Positions 24,838-33,081 of a stretch of DNA of 60,000 bases are shown here, one piece after another. Below the pieces are notes generated by a model. That model did no database searches. It was not told where the DNA came from and saw only the letters and a list, made by a program, of their open reading frames with translations. Each line of letters begins with the position of its first letter. The stretch's first letter is position 1. This DNA comes from Symbiodinium natans (taxonomy: Eukaryota; Sar; Dinophyceae; Suessiales; Symbiodiniaceae), in the NCBI GenBank assembly GCA_905221605.1, contig CAJNDS010000195.1, positions 1 through 60,000 of the forward strand, written 5' to 3'. The translations under genes and the position numbers were made by a program.

Positions 24838-24913
24838 CCCCTAAACCCTAAACCCTAAACCCTAAACCCTAAACCCGAAACCCTAAACCCTAAACCCTAA
24901 ACCCTAAACCCTA
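24838..24913 (-). repeat. Telomeric array, CCCTAAA orientation
   Basis: About 11 units. First long array of the window; one CCCGAAA variant. Confidence 0.97.
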
Positions 24914-24929
24914 CTTTCCAGAGGGTTTC

Positions 24930-25045
24930 AATGGCCATCCCAGGATACTTCGTGGTCGCCTGCGCCACTGCAGCTCGGTCAAAGAGGCAGAGGACGAGTT
25001 TGCTTCAGCCCTCCGGCTGGGCGAGGAGGTTCCGTCGGGACCAAA
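24930..25045 (+). CDS. Exon-like segment between two telomeric arrays, unassigned
   Basis: One frame reads VKEAEDEFASALRLGEEVPS without stops. It is an acidic, helix-like sequence with balanced codon use. It sits between opposite-orientation telomeric arrays. No family recognised; boundaries approximate. Confidence 0.4.
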
Positions 25046-25046
25046 A

Positions 25047-25101
25047 GGGTTTAGGGTTTAGGGTTTAGGGTTTAGGGTTTAGGGTTTAGGGTTTAGGGTT
25101 T
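25047..25101 (+). repeat. Telomeric array, TTTAGGG orientation
   Basis: About 7 perfect units, opposite orientation to the array 130 bp upstream. Confidence 0.97.
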
Positions 25102-25103
25102 TT

Positions 25104-25545
25104 CACAAACAATACAACCAAGTAAATCACCAGTACCAAGTTCATCTCCAACAAGAAAACCATCAGAAGCACCACAACCACCAACAACATTCGCACCAGT
25201 ACCAGCAAATTCTTGAAATTTTTAAAATTCGAAACACTTGCTGCACATGAAACATATTGGGTTGCAGATTTTTGCAATAATATTAGTATACCTGGAAATG
25301 TGATAAAGTATGGTTGTTTCACGATTTGTGTTGGTTCTGGTTCTGTTTTCTTTTTGGCATTTTTTACATCTCGCTTTTTTGAAAATATCTACAAACTTTT
25401 ATTCTACAACAAATTGATTTATATTTCCCTTGATTGTATCAGTTGTCTCATTAAAATTTGTTATATTATGGATTGTTGAATAGTTTGATTACAAATATGG
25501 ACTATATGACTCTGTTGCAGGTATTTCGTGGTTTATTAGTGGGGT
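25104..25545. other. AT-rich insert with Pro-rich and membrane-like frames
   Basis: Clearly AT-richer than its surroundings and bounded by telomeric arrays. One + frame near the start encodes a Pro/Ser stalk (KSPVPSSSPTRKPSEAPQPP). Another + frame from about 25,213 has a hydrophobic stretch (CFTICVGSGSVFFLAFF). The two frames are not in phase. It may be a decayed foreign (viral or organellar-like) fragment. I do not recognise its source. Confidence 0.4.
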
Positions 25546-25614
25546 TTAGGGGTTCAGTTTAGTTTCGAAGAGGAGTGCCTCGGGGACCAGATGAACCCTA
25601 AGCTTGGGGTCGTT

Positions 25615-25669
25615 GGGTTTAGGGTTTAGGGTTTAGGGTTTAGGGTTTAGGGTTTAGGGTTTAGGGTTT
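25615..25669 (+). repeat. Telomeric array, TTTAGGG orientation
   Basis: About 8 units ending directly before the leucine-rich-repeat exon. Confidence 0.97.
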
Positions 25670-25673
25670 CGAG

Positions 25674-25691
25674 GTGCATTTGGTCCCATGG
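25674..25691 (+). CDS. Leucine-rich-repeat gene, exon part 1
   Basis: Reads VHLVPW after a TTTCGAG acceptor. It is in phase with the segment at 25,795 once the 103-bp intron between them is removed. Confidence 0.5.
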
Positions 25692-25794
25692 GAGTTGAGT
25701 TGTGTAAGGGGCCCATATTCCCTTATTAGGGCTGATCAAGGCTTGTCTGGGATTATTAAGCCCTTATTTGGGGAATATGGGGCCGTTACACGAG
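25692..25794 (+). mobile_element. Introner-like element forming a GA-AG intron
   Basis: A ~95-bp inverted-repeat element (arms beginning GTGTAA.GGGCCCATATTCCC) is flanked by the 8-bp direct repeat GGAGTTGA at 25,691-25,698 and 25,794-25,801. Removing element plus one repeat restores one open frame through the leucine-rich repeat. The implied splice sites are GG|GAGTTG and ACGAG|GAG, a GA donor with AG acceptor followed by G. Both are known in dinoflagellate introns. Confidence 0.72.
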
Positions 25795-25905
25795 GAGTTG
25801 ATGAAAGAGGTCATCATGGCGCTGCTGCAGCGAGGGATGTCCAACTCAGCAAGTGTTGATCAGCTCGATTTGGCCGACAATCATTTCCACGCAGGAATTC
25901 TCCAG
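25795..25905 (+). CDS. Leucine-rich-repeat exon, part 2
   Basis: Reads ELMKEVIMALLQRGMSN and then SVDQLDLADNHFHAGILQ, matching the LxxLxLxxNxF core of a leucine-rich repeat, which usually forms a protein-binding surface. The frame ends in a stop a few codons later (25,918). The real 3' splice boundary is therefore probably near ATTCTCCAG. Only one repeat is visible, so the family inside the LRR superfamily cannot be named. Confidence 0.5.
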
Positions 25906-26039
25906 CAAAACCCTCCAGAAGCCTCTTAGCCAATAGTTGAACGTTAAACTTTGGGTGCTTCCTTACTTACATTTTGTAGGAACAGTAAGGTTTAACCCTG
26001 TTTTCTCTAGGAGTTTTCACCCTAAACCCTAAACACAAG

Positions 26040-26165
26040 GCCTGTGCTCTACAAGATGGAGACCTCGATATCTTCGAGCCCGCAGTCCGGCGTGTGGCAC
26101 GAGAATGGCTTCATCACAGTAGAAGGTCTGCTGGACCAGACTCGAGGATGGTGTCCAGTATTTCC
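26040..26165 (+). CDS. Exon-like segment, unassigned
   Basis: One + frame reads QDGDLDIFEPAVRRVAREWL and is helix-like. It lies between telomere-like sequences at 26,020 and 26,180. No family recognised. Confidence 0.35.
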
Positions 26166-26402
26166 TTGTTGGGTTTCTTAGGCGCAGGGTTTGGGGTTTG
26201 GGGTTTGGGGTTTGGTTTTTTGGGTTTAGGATTTCCCGTGATTTCCCTTTTGGATAGGTTGGGCGGTTGGGCGCCCTCTGGGGTTCTCTTGGTCCCCAAG
26301 GATGTAGTATCCGTATTATCTTTTTGAAAGGTTGTTGGGTTTCGGGTTTATAGGGGCCCATGTACATCCGAATAGGGCACCCTTCCTATTCCGGCAACCT
26401 AG

Positions 26403-26531
26403 GATCCGTGGGCCGTGGAGGATGGTGCGGCCTACAGAGTTTGCGTGGATGAAGACGACCGGGTGCTTTCCTCTCCCAGCGGCAACGGGGACGTGCCACT
26501 CAAGGATGTATTGCCAGAAGTCCGCTGCCTC
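26403..26531 (+). CDS. Exon-like segment, unassigned
   Basis: The frame beginning GTGGAGGATGGT reads VEDGAAYRVCVDEDDRVLSS, then NGDVPLKDVLPEVRCLIF before a stop. Composition is strongly protein-like. A second frame of 209 codons (26,332-26,961) overlaps it and looks less natural. Function unknown. Confidence 0.45.
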
Positions 26532-26789
26532 ATTTTTTGAGTCCAAGCGCCTGTGGCACCAGATCCGACCTCCCGACAAGAAGTTGTGGGTTCTCAGCTT
26601 GTTCGCATACGCCGAATGCAAAGAGCATCGGGCAAAACACCAGAGTACCCTTTTGGCTGCCTCACCATCGCAATCCCTGTATCCGACTGTTCCGTCTTTG
26701 GGAGGCCACAATGCTGCGGTAAGTGCCAAGGCGCCGAATTTGGCTGCTGCACCTGCCGTATCTGTTCTTCTGTTGACCTTCGCAATTGG

Positions 26790-26950
26790 CACACATCCTA
26801 GCACGGCGGCGATGCCGGCGAAGACGACCCAGGACTCAAGGGAAGAGAGCATCTCGGCCGATGACACCCCTGAACGCCAGGGGATGAGAAAAGGAACGCC
26901 GTGGCCGTGCCGCGCGACTTGTTTTGGTTCGACGCTGTCACGTAAGCTCT
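26790..26950 (+). repeat. Partner of the duplication at 24,190-24,350
   Basis: Shares the GCGATGCCGGCGAAG block and a downstream frame ending PRDLFWFDAVT. It lacks the MYND part found after the first copy. Confidence 0.7.
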
Positions 26951-27113
26951 ATACAACTTAAACCCTAAACCCTACAGCATACGGGCGGTGTCGGTTTAGG
27001 GCCTAGGGTTTAGGGTTTGTGCCGGAAACAGTCCTCGATGTTCAGCCGCTTGGGCGCACAATTGCGATTGGGGTTCACAATTCGGGAATACGCTCGAGGC
27101 CTTGGGAAATTGG

Positions 27114-27445
27114 AGTTAGCAGAACCCTTGCCCATTTTGGGTAATAATACCACCAGTCAACCCATTAGACGATTATTCCTATACTCCCCCCTACACCTCA
27201 CCAACTATATCACTACTATTACCCCATTACCAATAATGCCAATACCAGTATAGGAATAACCGATTACCTCATCCATATAAGAGGATTATTCCTATACTCC
27301 CTACTACAATCCCCCAAATATCACCACTACTACCCCATTACCAAGACCAGTATAGGAATAACCAATTACCCCATCCATATTCCCGAAGGTGGTATTATCA
27401 TCCCAAAGTGGGCAAGGCTTCTCTCATAGATTTTACTAGGTTTAG
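27114..27445 (+). repeat. Left terminal inverted repeat
   Basis: The arm is itself a foldback. CCTTGCCCATTTTGGG near its outer end pairs with CCAAAGTGGGCAAGG near its inner end. Between them are two ~105-bp palindromic units bounded by ATTCCTATACT and AGTATAGGAAT. Confidence 0.85.
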
Positions 27446-27612
27446 GGTTCAAGGGTGATGCGCATTATGCCTTGATGCCGGCTCAGGCGATTGCTCGACA
27501 CAACAATATCAAGCAGCATGCTTGCAAACATGTGTGCAACACAAGCTGCGCGCACGGTTGTGTGTACCATGCAGACGTGATGTTGCAATTTCCTTTCTGT
27601 GCATACATAGTA

Positions 27613-27743
27613 TGGCACAGCTAGCCGCTTCCAGCAATGCTGTTGCGAAGCGGGCAAGAATCGACGAACCCGATTGGGTATCCAAACTGGCGCAGGCAGA
27701 GTTAGAATTTTTATCATTTAAATATATATGGATCGGTATATAG
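27613..27743 (+). CDS. Host-like reading frame inside the element
   Basis: Reads MAQLAASSNAVAKRARIDEP and then DWVSKLAQAELEFLSF with host-like codons, before running into AT-rich sequence. The first ~270 bp of the interior have host-like composition, so this may be a captured host exon. Function unknown. Confidence 0.35.
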
Positions 27744-27874
27744 AAGTAAAAAATGAGATAGAGAAACTTCATGATATAATAAAAACCCCAAGGTATAGAA
27801 TGTGTTGTCGTAGTTTGTTGGATTTTCTTAAGGCATTCTGCTTTTATGTAAAAAATGTTAAAAGATGTAAATAA
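27728..27874 (+). CDS. Small AT-rich ORF a (48 codons)
   Basis: ATG start, basic, begins MDRYIEVKNEIEKLHDIIKT. It is probably helical at the N-terminus and Cys/Lys-rich at the end. The stop is 5 nt before the next ORF, a compact viral-like arrangement. No family recognised. Confidence 0.4.
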   Translation: MDRYIEVKNEIEKLHDIIKTPRYRMCCRSLLDFLKAFCFYVKNVKRCK

Positions 27875-27879
27875 TATAA

Positions 27880-28005
27880 ATGAGCGATACAAGCGATGAA
27901 AGCTATAAGAAGAAAGGGTTTTTCATTAATTCTAAAGGTGTATCTTGTATCCCTTATAGGTGTAAAAAGCAATCTTATCATAAGGAAACGAAAACGGTCA
28001 AATAA
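27880..28005 (+). CDS. Small AT-rich ORF b (41 codons)
   Basis: Begins MSDTSDESYKKKGFFINSKG and ends with a Lys-rich tail containing C-x4-C. Same strand and codon bias as ORF a. Function unknown. Confidence 0.4.
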   Translation: MSDTSDESYKKKGFFINSKGVSCIPYRCKKQSYHKETKTVK

Positions 28006-28047
28006 AATGACATAATAACAACGAACATTGTGGAAGACGGGCATAAT

Positions 28048-28263
28048 ATGAAACTTGGAGCAACAGGACGACATGTATCACCCGATGACAACCACATATT
28101 CAAAAATGATAATCAAACAGGAAGCGTTGAAATATGTGATGCTGGTTTTGGAAGTCATGGTATAACACCCGAGGAATGCGAACAGAGAATAGAAATGACC
28201 GAGACAGACATTGAATGTATTAAGAAGGACATAGAACGATTGGAAGTAGAGATTGAAGAATGA
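28048..28263 (+). CDS. Small AT-rich ORF c (71 codons), C-terminal coiled coil
   Basis: From the first ATG: N-terminal part with Gly/Asp/Asn turns, then ECEQRIEMTETDIECIKKDI and ERLEVEIEE, a regular heptad-like acidic helix likely to form a coiled coil. A GTG 18 nt upstream would also be in frame. No homologue can be named from sequence alone. Confidence 0.45.
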   Translation: MKLGATGRHVSPDDNHIFKNDNQTGSVEICDAGFGSHGITPEECEQRIEMTETDIECIKKDIERLEVEIEE

Positions 28264-28555
28264 AAGTTTAAAATTGATAAGAAAATTGTATAATAATATA
28301 AATTACAAGAAGCGATTTAAATTGTTGTTTGAGTTTTATCAGCTGGAAGAATTGCTAAAATAATGTTTTAAAGAGTGATTTACTTACAGTAGCGACAGCG
28401 CCCCATTTCTCCCATTTCCCCAGTGTGCCTTCCATAAGCACGTCATAAGAGCGTGGTAATGGTTAATTAGTTTGAAACAATGTTTATCATAATTAATGAA
28501 CTATGATAAATATTGTATAATATTATAATATGACAATATATGTTGATAAGATAAC

Positions 28556-28792
28556 CATGGATTTTAATACTGAGCATCAGCATCCCCATTGTGAAAGACA
28601 ATGTGTTAGATGTACAAAGTTTAAACATTTAGTGCATTTTTAAGAGGTATTATTATTGTAAAACGGGTAGGTATTTAACGCAGTATAGAACCACTGTTAC
28701 TTGCTGTGAATGTCTTGATAGTATGAAATCATACAATGATAAACGAAAAGAAGTCAGTTTCAATGATAAAAGGAAACGTGAGGTAAAAGCAT
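28556..28792 (+). pseudogene. AT-rich Cys-rich ORF d, broken by one base in a T run
   Basis: The first part has CERQCVRC and stops after 28 codons at a TTTTT run. One base out of frame, a second part continues with CCEC and a Lys/Arg-rich tail to 28,792. The Cys pairs suggest a small zinc-binding protein. Either a real frameshift or a sequencing error in the homopolymer explains the break. Confidence 0.45.
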
Positions 28793-28861
28793 AAGTATAC
28801 TGTAATCACATTTCATAAGAGTTTATGGAATGTAATTCTGTTATGACTACAACCTTTGAAA

Positions 28862-29193
28862 CTAAACCTAATAAAATCTATGAGAGAACCCTTGCCCACT
28901 TTGGGATGATAATACCACCTTAGAGAATATGGATGGGGTAAATTGTTATTCCTATACTGGTCTTGGTAATGGGGTAGTAGTGGTGATATTTGGGGGATTG
29001 TAGTAGGGAGTATAGGAATAATCCTCTTATATGGATGAGGTAATCGGTTATTCCTATACTGGTATTGGCATGATTGGTAATGGGGTAATAGTAGTGATAT
29101 AGTTGGTGAGGTGTAGGGGGGAGTATAGGAATAATCGTCTATGGGGTTGGCTGGTGGTATTATTACCCAAAATGGGCAAGGGTTCTGCTAACT
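28862..29193 (-). repeat. Right terminal inverted repeat
   Basis: Reverse complement of the left arm with a few substitutions and small indels. Confidence 0.85.
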
Positions 29194-29239
29194 ATTGGGG
29201 CCTTGTATCGGCCACGCCGAGTTTAGGGTTTAGGGTAGC

Positions 29240-29590
29240 CTGTGGAATTCTGAAGCACGAAAGTTTAACTTTTTGTATGTACACTTTGGCGAAGCTCAGA
29301 ACGTCTTTCAATTGCTAGACATTCAAGGAGACCGAGCCGCTTGCGTCCAACAACACACTTGTTCGTTCACAATGACCGTGATTTCAGTCACGTAGTCTGG
29401 CATCAGGATTCAAAGACGATGACAATTTTAAGAGTTTCTTCTCTGCATACATGCCATTTATGTAGAGTCTGGAGTCTCGCAAGTTACCAAGCATTCGGAC
29501 ATACTTTTGGAACACGCTTTGGCTGACCCGAAGAATCGACTTGAACTGCTTGTGCACATAATCGTCGAGGTGAATGTGCAAGCTGAACAT
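29240..29590 (-). CDS. Minus-strand coding-like segment, possible VWA remnant
   Basis: On the minus strand, 29,590-29,384 reads FSLHIHLDDYVHKQFKSILR without stops. Another frame near 29,325-29,355 contains VLLDASGSVS, the D-x-S-x-S shape of a VWA metal site, followed after a stop by QLKDVLSFAKVYIQKVK. Frames do not connect, so if genuine it is decayed. The motif is short and may be chance. Confidence 0.25.
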
Positions 29591-29776
29591 ATTTGACTCC
29601 GACGTTCGGGCGTCATTATGCGTCGCTCCCCTCGACCCTAAATCCTAAACCCTAAACCCTAAATCATCTTTTGAGACTCGTGTACTAGATGTAGTTGTAC
29701 AAGTACACGTGCTTTCAGGTAATCCGGCAATCCAACTTGTCGAAGTTTGGCATCTCCCTTTTTTTGGAGACCTTTT

Positions 29777-29818
29777 GGGTTTAGGGTTTAGGGTTTATGG
29801 TTTAGGGTTTAGGGTTTC
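29777..29818 (+). repeat. Telomeric array, TTTAGGG orientation
   Basis: About 5-6 units with one TTTATGG variant. A shorter CCCTAAA scrap lies at 29,638-29,664. Confidence 0.95.
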
Positions 29819-29830
29819 GGGCGTTTAGGT

Positions 29831-29965
29831 GGATTGAAGACCGGAATAAAGCTTGCGCTTCCGGTGCTTTCGTGCTTGACGCGCGTAGTATTCCAAAGGT
29901 GCCGGTTTTGCACGTTTTCTGCACTGGCTCAACCCTGTTCTTCGGGAAGAACTGGACGCCACCTT
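29831..29965 (+). CDS. Exon-like segment, unassigned
   Basis: One frame reads WIEDRNKACASGAFVLDARS and then IPKVPVLHVFCTGSTLFFGK before a stop. It looks protein-like but has no recognised family. Confidence 0.3.
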
Positions 29966-30092
29966 AAGGCCAGCATCGAAAAACCGCTTCAACAGCCATG
30001 TTTTGACCAGCTCCCAGCATACCCTAAACCCGAAACCCTAAACCCTCAACCCTAAGCTCCTAACATTAGACACTAGCCAGAACTTTGAGAGT

Positions 30093-30137
30093 CATGGCCT
30101 CGTGGAGCCAAGCTTCGCTGCTGCTACCTGAAGCCAA
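30093..30137 (+). CDS. Possible short first exon
   Basis: ATG then ASWSQASLLLPEAK, with a strong donor-like GTAAGTG directly after. It lies upstream of the RCC1 gene on the same strand, but no link to it can be shown. Confidence 0.25.
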
Positions 30138-30420
30138 GAAGTAAGTGTTCGAGCGTTCAGCCCCAAAGCCTAAACCCAAACCCCAAACCCCAAATTTAGG
30201 AGCCTCCGGCTCAGGCCGCCGACCCAAGAGGCCCGAAACCGCTCAACCCTCAAAGCCGGAAATTGTTGTTACCCTCAAGCCTAAACGCTAAACCCTACAC
30301 CCCAAACCCACAACTCTAAACCAGGGGTCCTGCGAAATCTGGCACGATGTGCCGTGGTCCCTAAGCTAAGCTGCAAGCCCAAACCCCGAACGCGAGAGAG
30401 TCGACGGCCAGGACAGTCTG

Positions 30421-30575
30421 GAGGGGGGTGTGGGGGGGCTGTGGTGGGGGCGCTGCGGGGGAAAAAGGGGCAGGGGGGTGGGAAGGGGGGGGGCTGTGGC
30501 GGGAGGGTGGGGGGTGGGTGGGGGGTGGGTGGGGGGTGGGTGGGGGGTGGGTGGGGGGTGGGTGGGGGGGGGGGG
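30421..30575 (+). repeat. G-rich tract, GGGTGGGTGGGG type
   Basis: Long runs of G broken by single T. Strong G-quadruplex potential on the + strand. The Gly/Trp-rich and Pro-rich frames across it are artefacts of composition. Confidence 0.9.
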
Positions 30576-30774
30576 GTGGTTTGGAGGGGTTGTGCCAAAG
30601 GAGCCTCTAGCTCCTGTGACGGATGCGTTTACGTCGGCGGAAAAATTGTGCACCGACCCCCCACCCCCCCCCCCGCGTTTTAAGGTTTTTGGGTGTAAGG
30701 GAGGGGAGGGGGGGGTTCCCTCCCCCAAAACCACCTCCCCCAAAACCATCCAACACGCCGCCAGGGTCGGCGGA

Positions 30775-30869
30775 CCCCAAACCCTAAACCCTAAACCCTA
30801 AACCCTAAACCCTAAACCCTAAACCCTAAACCCTAAACCCTAAACCCTAAACCCTAAACCCCAAACCCG
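30775..30869 (-). repeat. Telomeric array, CCCTAAA orientation
   Basis: About 13 units, starting immediately after CCGCCAGGGTCGGCGGAC. Confidence 0.97.
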
Positions 30870-31254
30870 AACCTCTTTCTGCGTCGAGGCTTTATGTCTC
30901 AGTGGGTTGCGTGTTGGGCCTCGTGAGCTTGGGCTCATGGAGGCTTTCCGGTTAGGGCTTAGGGTTAAGAGTTTAGGGTTTAGGGTTTAAGGTTTTTACA
31001 CCCTTGACCCTTAGCCCTAAATCGAGTTGTTGAAAGAGGTTGATGGCTTGTTCACGTCATCCCTTCGCCATAAATCTCAACCCGAGCCCCAAACCAGAAC
31101 ATCCCGACGTAAACTTCCAAAGCCTAAGCACTACACCTGGGGGAAGTTGTAAGGGGTTTAGGGTTTAGGGTTTGGGTTTAGATTGAGCATGGGAAGCCCG
31201 TGACTTGAAACCCTAATCGCAAACCCAATTTTACGTATTTTCCTACTGTATTCT

Positions 31255-31361
31255 TTGGGGTGTTCCCCTTCATACTAACAGTCCTTAGTAGGGATTCTAA
31301 TTAGGGGGGGGGGTACGAAAATCCTGATTTAGGACTGTTAGTCTGAGGGGGAACATCCCAA
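31255..31361. mobile_element. Foldback element family A, copy 1
   Basis: Arms TTGGGGTGTTCCCC...CTAACAGTCCTTAG and the complement ending GGGGGAACATCCCAA. 107 bp, no coding capacity. Confidence 0.85.
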
Positions 31362-31451
31362 TGCATATATACTTATGAATGCCAAAGTGTTGCAGCCCTA
31401 GCCCCCCGAACTAGGGCTTAGGGCTTAGGGTTTCAATTCAGCATGATGTAT

Positions 31452-31555
31452 TTGGGATGTTCCGCCCTTTATGCTAGCAGTCCTTACTAGGGATTAGAAT
31501 GGAGGGTACTTATAATCCCAGTTCAGGGCTGTTAATGTAAGGGGGAACATCCCAA
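31452..31555. mobile_element. Foldback element family A, copy 2
   Basis: 104 bp with the same ends (TTGGGATGTTCC and GGGGGAACATCCCAA), only 90 bp from copy 1. The loop differs. Confidence 0.85.
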
Positions 31556-31571
31556 TGTTGGATTTCCAAGG

Positions 31572-31680
31572 TTCTTCCTGGCACTTTCGCAAACTGCTGG
31601 GCAGCAATACAGCGTGACAGACCTATCTCTGGGTGGCCTGACGTCATTTGGCAGGATTTTTGTTCCTGATTCTGAAGCCT
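31572..31680 (+). CDS. Exon-like segment upstream of the RCC1 exons
   Basis: One frame reads FLALSQTAGQQYSVTDLSLG and then GLTSFGRIFVPDSEA, protein-like and followed by telomeric repeats. It could be an upstream exon of the RCC1 gene, but no splice phase could be fixed. Confidence 0.3.
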
Positions 31681-31880
31681 TAAACCCTAAAACCCCAGAC
31701 CATATACCCCTAAACCCGAAACCCGAAACCCTAAAACCCCTTTAGTCCCTAAATGTTGATTGAGCCCTAATGAGCCTCTCATCTTCGACATGTCGAATCA
31801 ACTAGATGGGAGCAAAGGCTCTAGGCTTCTTTAGGTCGACCAGACGTTTCTAGGGATTGAGGGTATTCTTATGGTTTCAG

Positions 31881-31980
31881 GCTGTCCCAGAGACTCGCCC
31901 GAAGCCAGGCCACTCTGCTTGTGCTCTCCTGGGTGGCGGCTACCTCAAGTGTTGGGGGAACTCGGCGTCTTACGAGCTCG
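31881..31980 (+). CDS. RCC1 gene exon 1 (as found)
   Basis: Follows TGGTTTCAG. Reads GHSACALLGGGYLKCWGNSA, the first repeat core, and ends CTC-G before a GC donor. The next exon supplies GC to complete glycine. Confidence 0.75.
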
Positions 31981-32327
31981 GCCACGTGGATGCGCATTTG
32001 CCTTCCTCAGCTTGGGGAGAAGGTTTTTGGAGCATGTGATAGGAAGGCCCCCTAGTGCTCTAAGCCCTGAAGCCGAACATCCTGGAAGCCAGAATCAGCT
32101 TTGAATGGCCCAGAGAGGAAGGTTTGCACCAGAATCATTTCGAAGCGAAAGCCCTAAACCCTAACCCTTGGCGGCAGCCTTGTCTTCAATTCTGGAGAGT
32201 GGGCCGGCTTTCTGCAGTCGTAAGCAGACGCCTTCATTCCTTCCCTGGATTTCCCAGCCGCTAGGTATCTCTGCAGTGCCCGGCCTCCGATCATCCTGCT
32301 GATGTAGGAAATCACAGCTTAACCATG

Positions 32328-32394
32328 GTTTAGGGTTTAGGGTTTAGGGTTTAGGGTTTAGGGTTTAGGGTTTAGGGTTTAGGGTTTAGGGTTT
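32328..32394 (+). repeat. Telomeric array in intron 1, TTTAGGG
   Basis: About 9 perfect units. Confidence 0.97.
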
Positions 32395-32426
32395 CCCAAG
32401 ACCCACTTACACCCAGCAGCTTCAAG

Positions 32427-32494
32427 GCTACGGAGACACCGTTGTCCGTGGTGATGCGGCCAATGAGATGGGTGACTTCCTGCCCCATGTGGAT
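32427..32494 (+). CDS. RCC1 gene exon 2
   Basis: Begins after CTTCAAG. Reads YGDTVVRGDAANEMGDFLPH and then VD, ending in phase 0 before GTTCCT. An upstream AG (32,416) is also possible but would add residues to the repeat. Confidence 0.75.
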
Positions 32495-32551
32495 GTTCCT
32501 CGGGGATTATTAGCTTCAGTTTGCAGGTTTTGCCACTAAACAGGATCCTGT

Positions 32552-32866
32552 CTTTAGGGTTTAGGGTTTAGGGTTTAGGGTTACATCCTCTGCCTGCATG
32601 AGCGCATGCTGTACGTTGTACATGGTCTGGTATGCATGTCTTCCGCATGGGATCGGCACATACATAGTTGTACAGTGCTGCCTCAAGAATCCCGAGACTA
32701 AGCCTTAAACCCTGCCCCTAAACCTTAATACACCCTAAACCCTAACCCTAAACCCAAAACCCTAAACCCTAAACCCCAAACCCTAAACCCCAAACCCTAA
32801 ACCCTAAGCCCTAAACCCCAAACCCGAAAGCCTAAACCCGAAACCCTAAACCCTAAACCCTAACAG
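32552..32866. repeat. Telomeric arrays in intron 2, both orientations
   Basis: TTTAGGG x4 at 32,552-32,582. Mixed CCCTAAA/CCCCAAA/CCCGAAA at 32,700-32,863. Confidence 0.95.
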
Positions 32867-32940
32867 CTGTTCGGCTTGTCGGGGACCGAGCAGCGGCTAA
32901 GGTAGGACAGAGGTGAAAGCTACTTCTTCAAACCTGTGAG

Positions 32941-32997
32941 GTTGGAACGGGCCGAACAGTGCAAGCCGTGGCCTACACCTGGGCATACACGATGTTT
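32941..32997 (+). CDS. RCC1 gene exon 3
   Basis: After CCTGTGAG. Reads VGTGRTVQAVAYTWAYTMF, directly extending the V-D of exon 2 to V-D-V-G-T-G-R-T. The conserved Cys before the core is replaced (Met-Phe). The donor is GTTGCC. Confidence 0.7.
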
Positions 32998-33021
32998 GTT
33001 GCCTGGCAAAGACAGACATTT

Positions 33022-33081
33022 GGTTTAGGGTTTAGGGTTTAGGGTTTAGGGTTTAGGGTTTAGGGTTGAGGGTTTAGGGTA
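33022..33081 (+). repeat. Telomeric array, TTTAGGG (intron 3)
   Basis: About 8 units with TTGAGGG and TATAGGG variants at the end. Confidence 0.96.

Larger units (their letters stand above)
27114..29193. mobile_element. 2.08-kb AT-rich element with 332-bp terminal inverted repeats
   Basis: Ends AGTTAGCAGAACCC and its complement. The arms 27,114-27,445 and 28,862-29,193 are near-perfect inverted copies. The element is flanked by the 5-bp direct repeat ATTGG (27,109-27,113 and 29,194-29,198). Termini starting with AG, TIRs of hundreds of bp and a 5-6 bp target duplication fit Polinton or Polinton-like elements. The interior (27,720-28,860) is far AT-richer than the host and holds only tiny frames, so this would be a non-autonomous or decayed derivative. 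No integrase, polymerase or capsid gene is visible. Confidence 0.75.
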
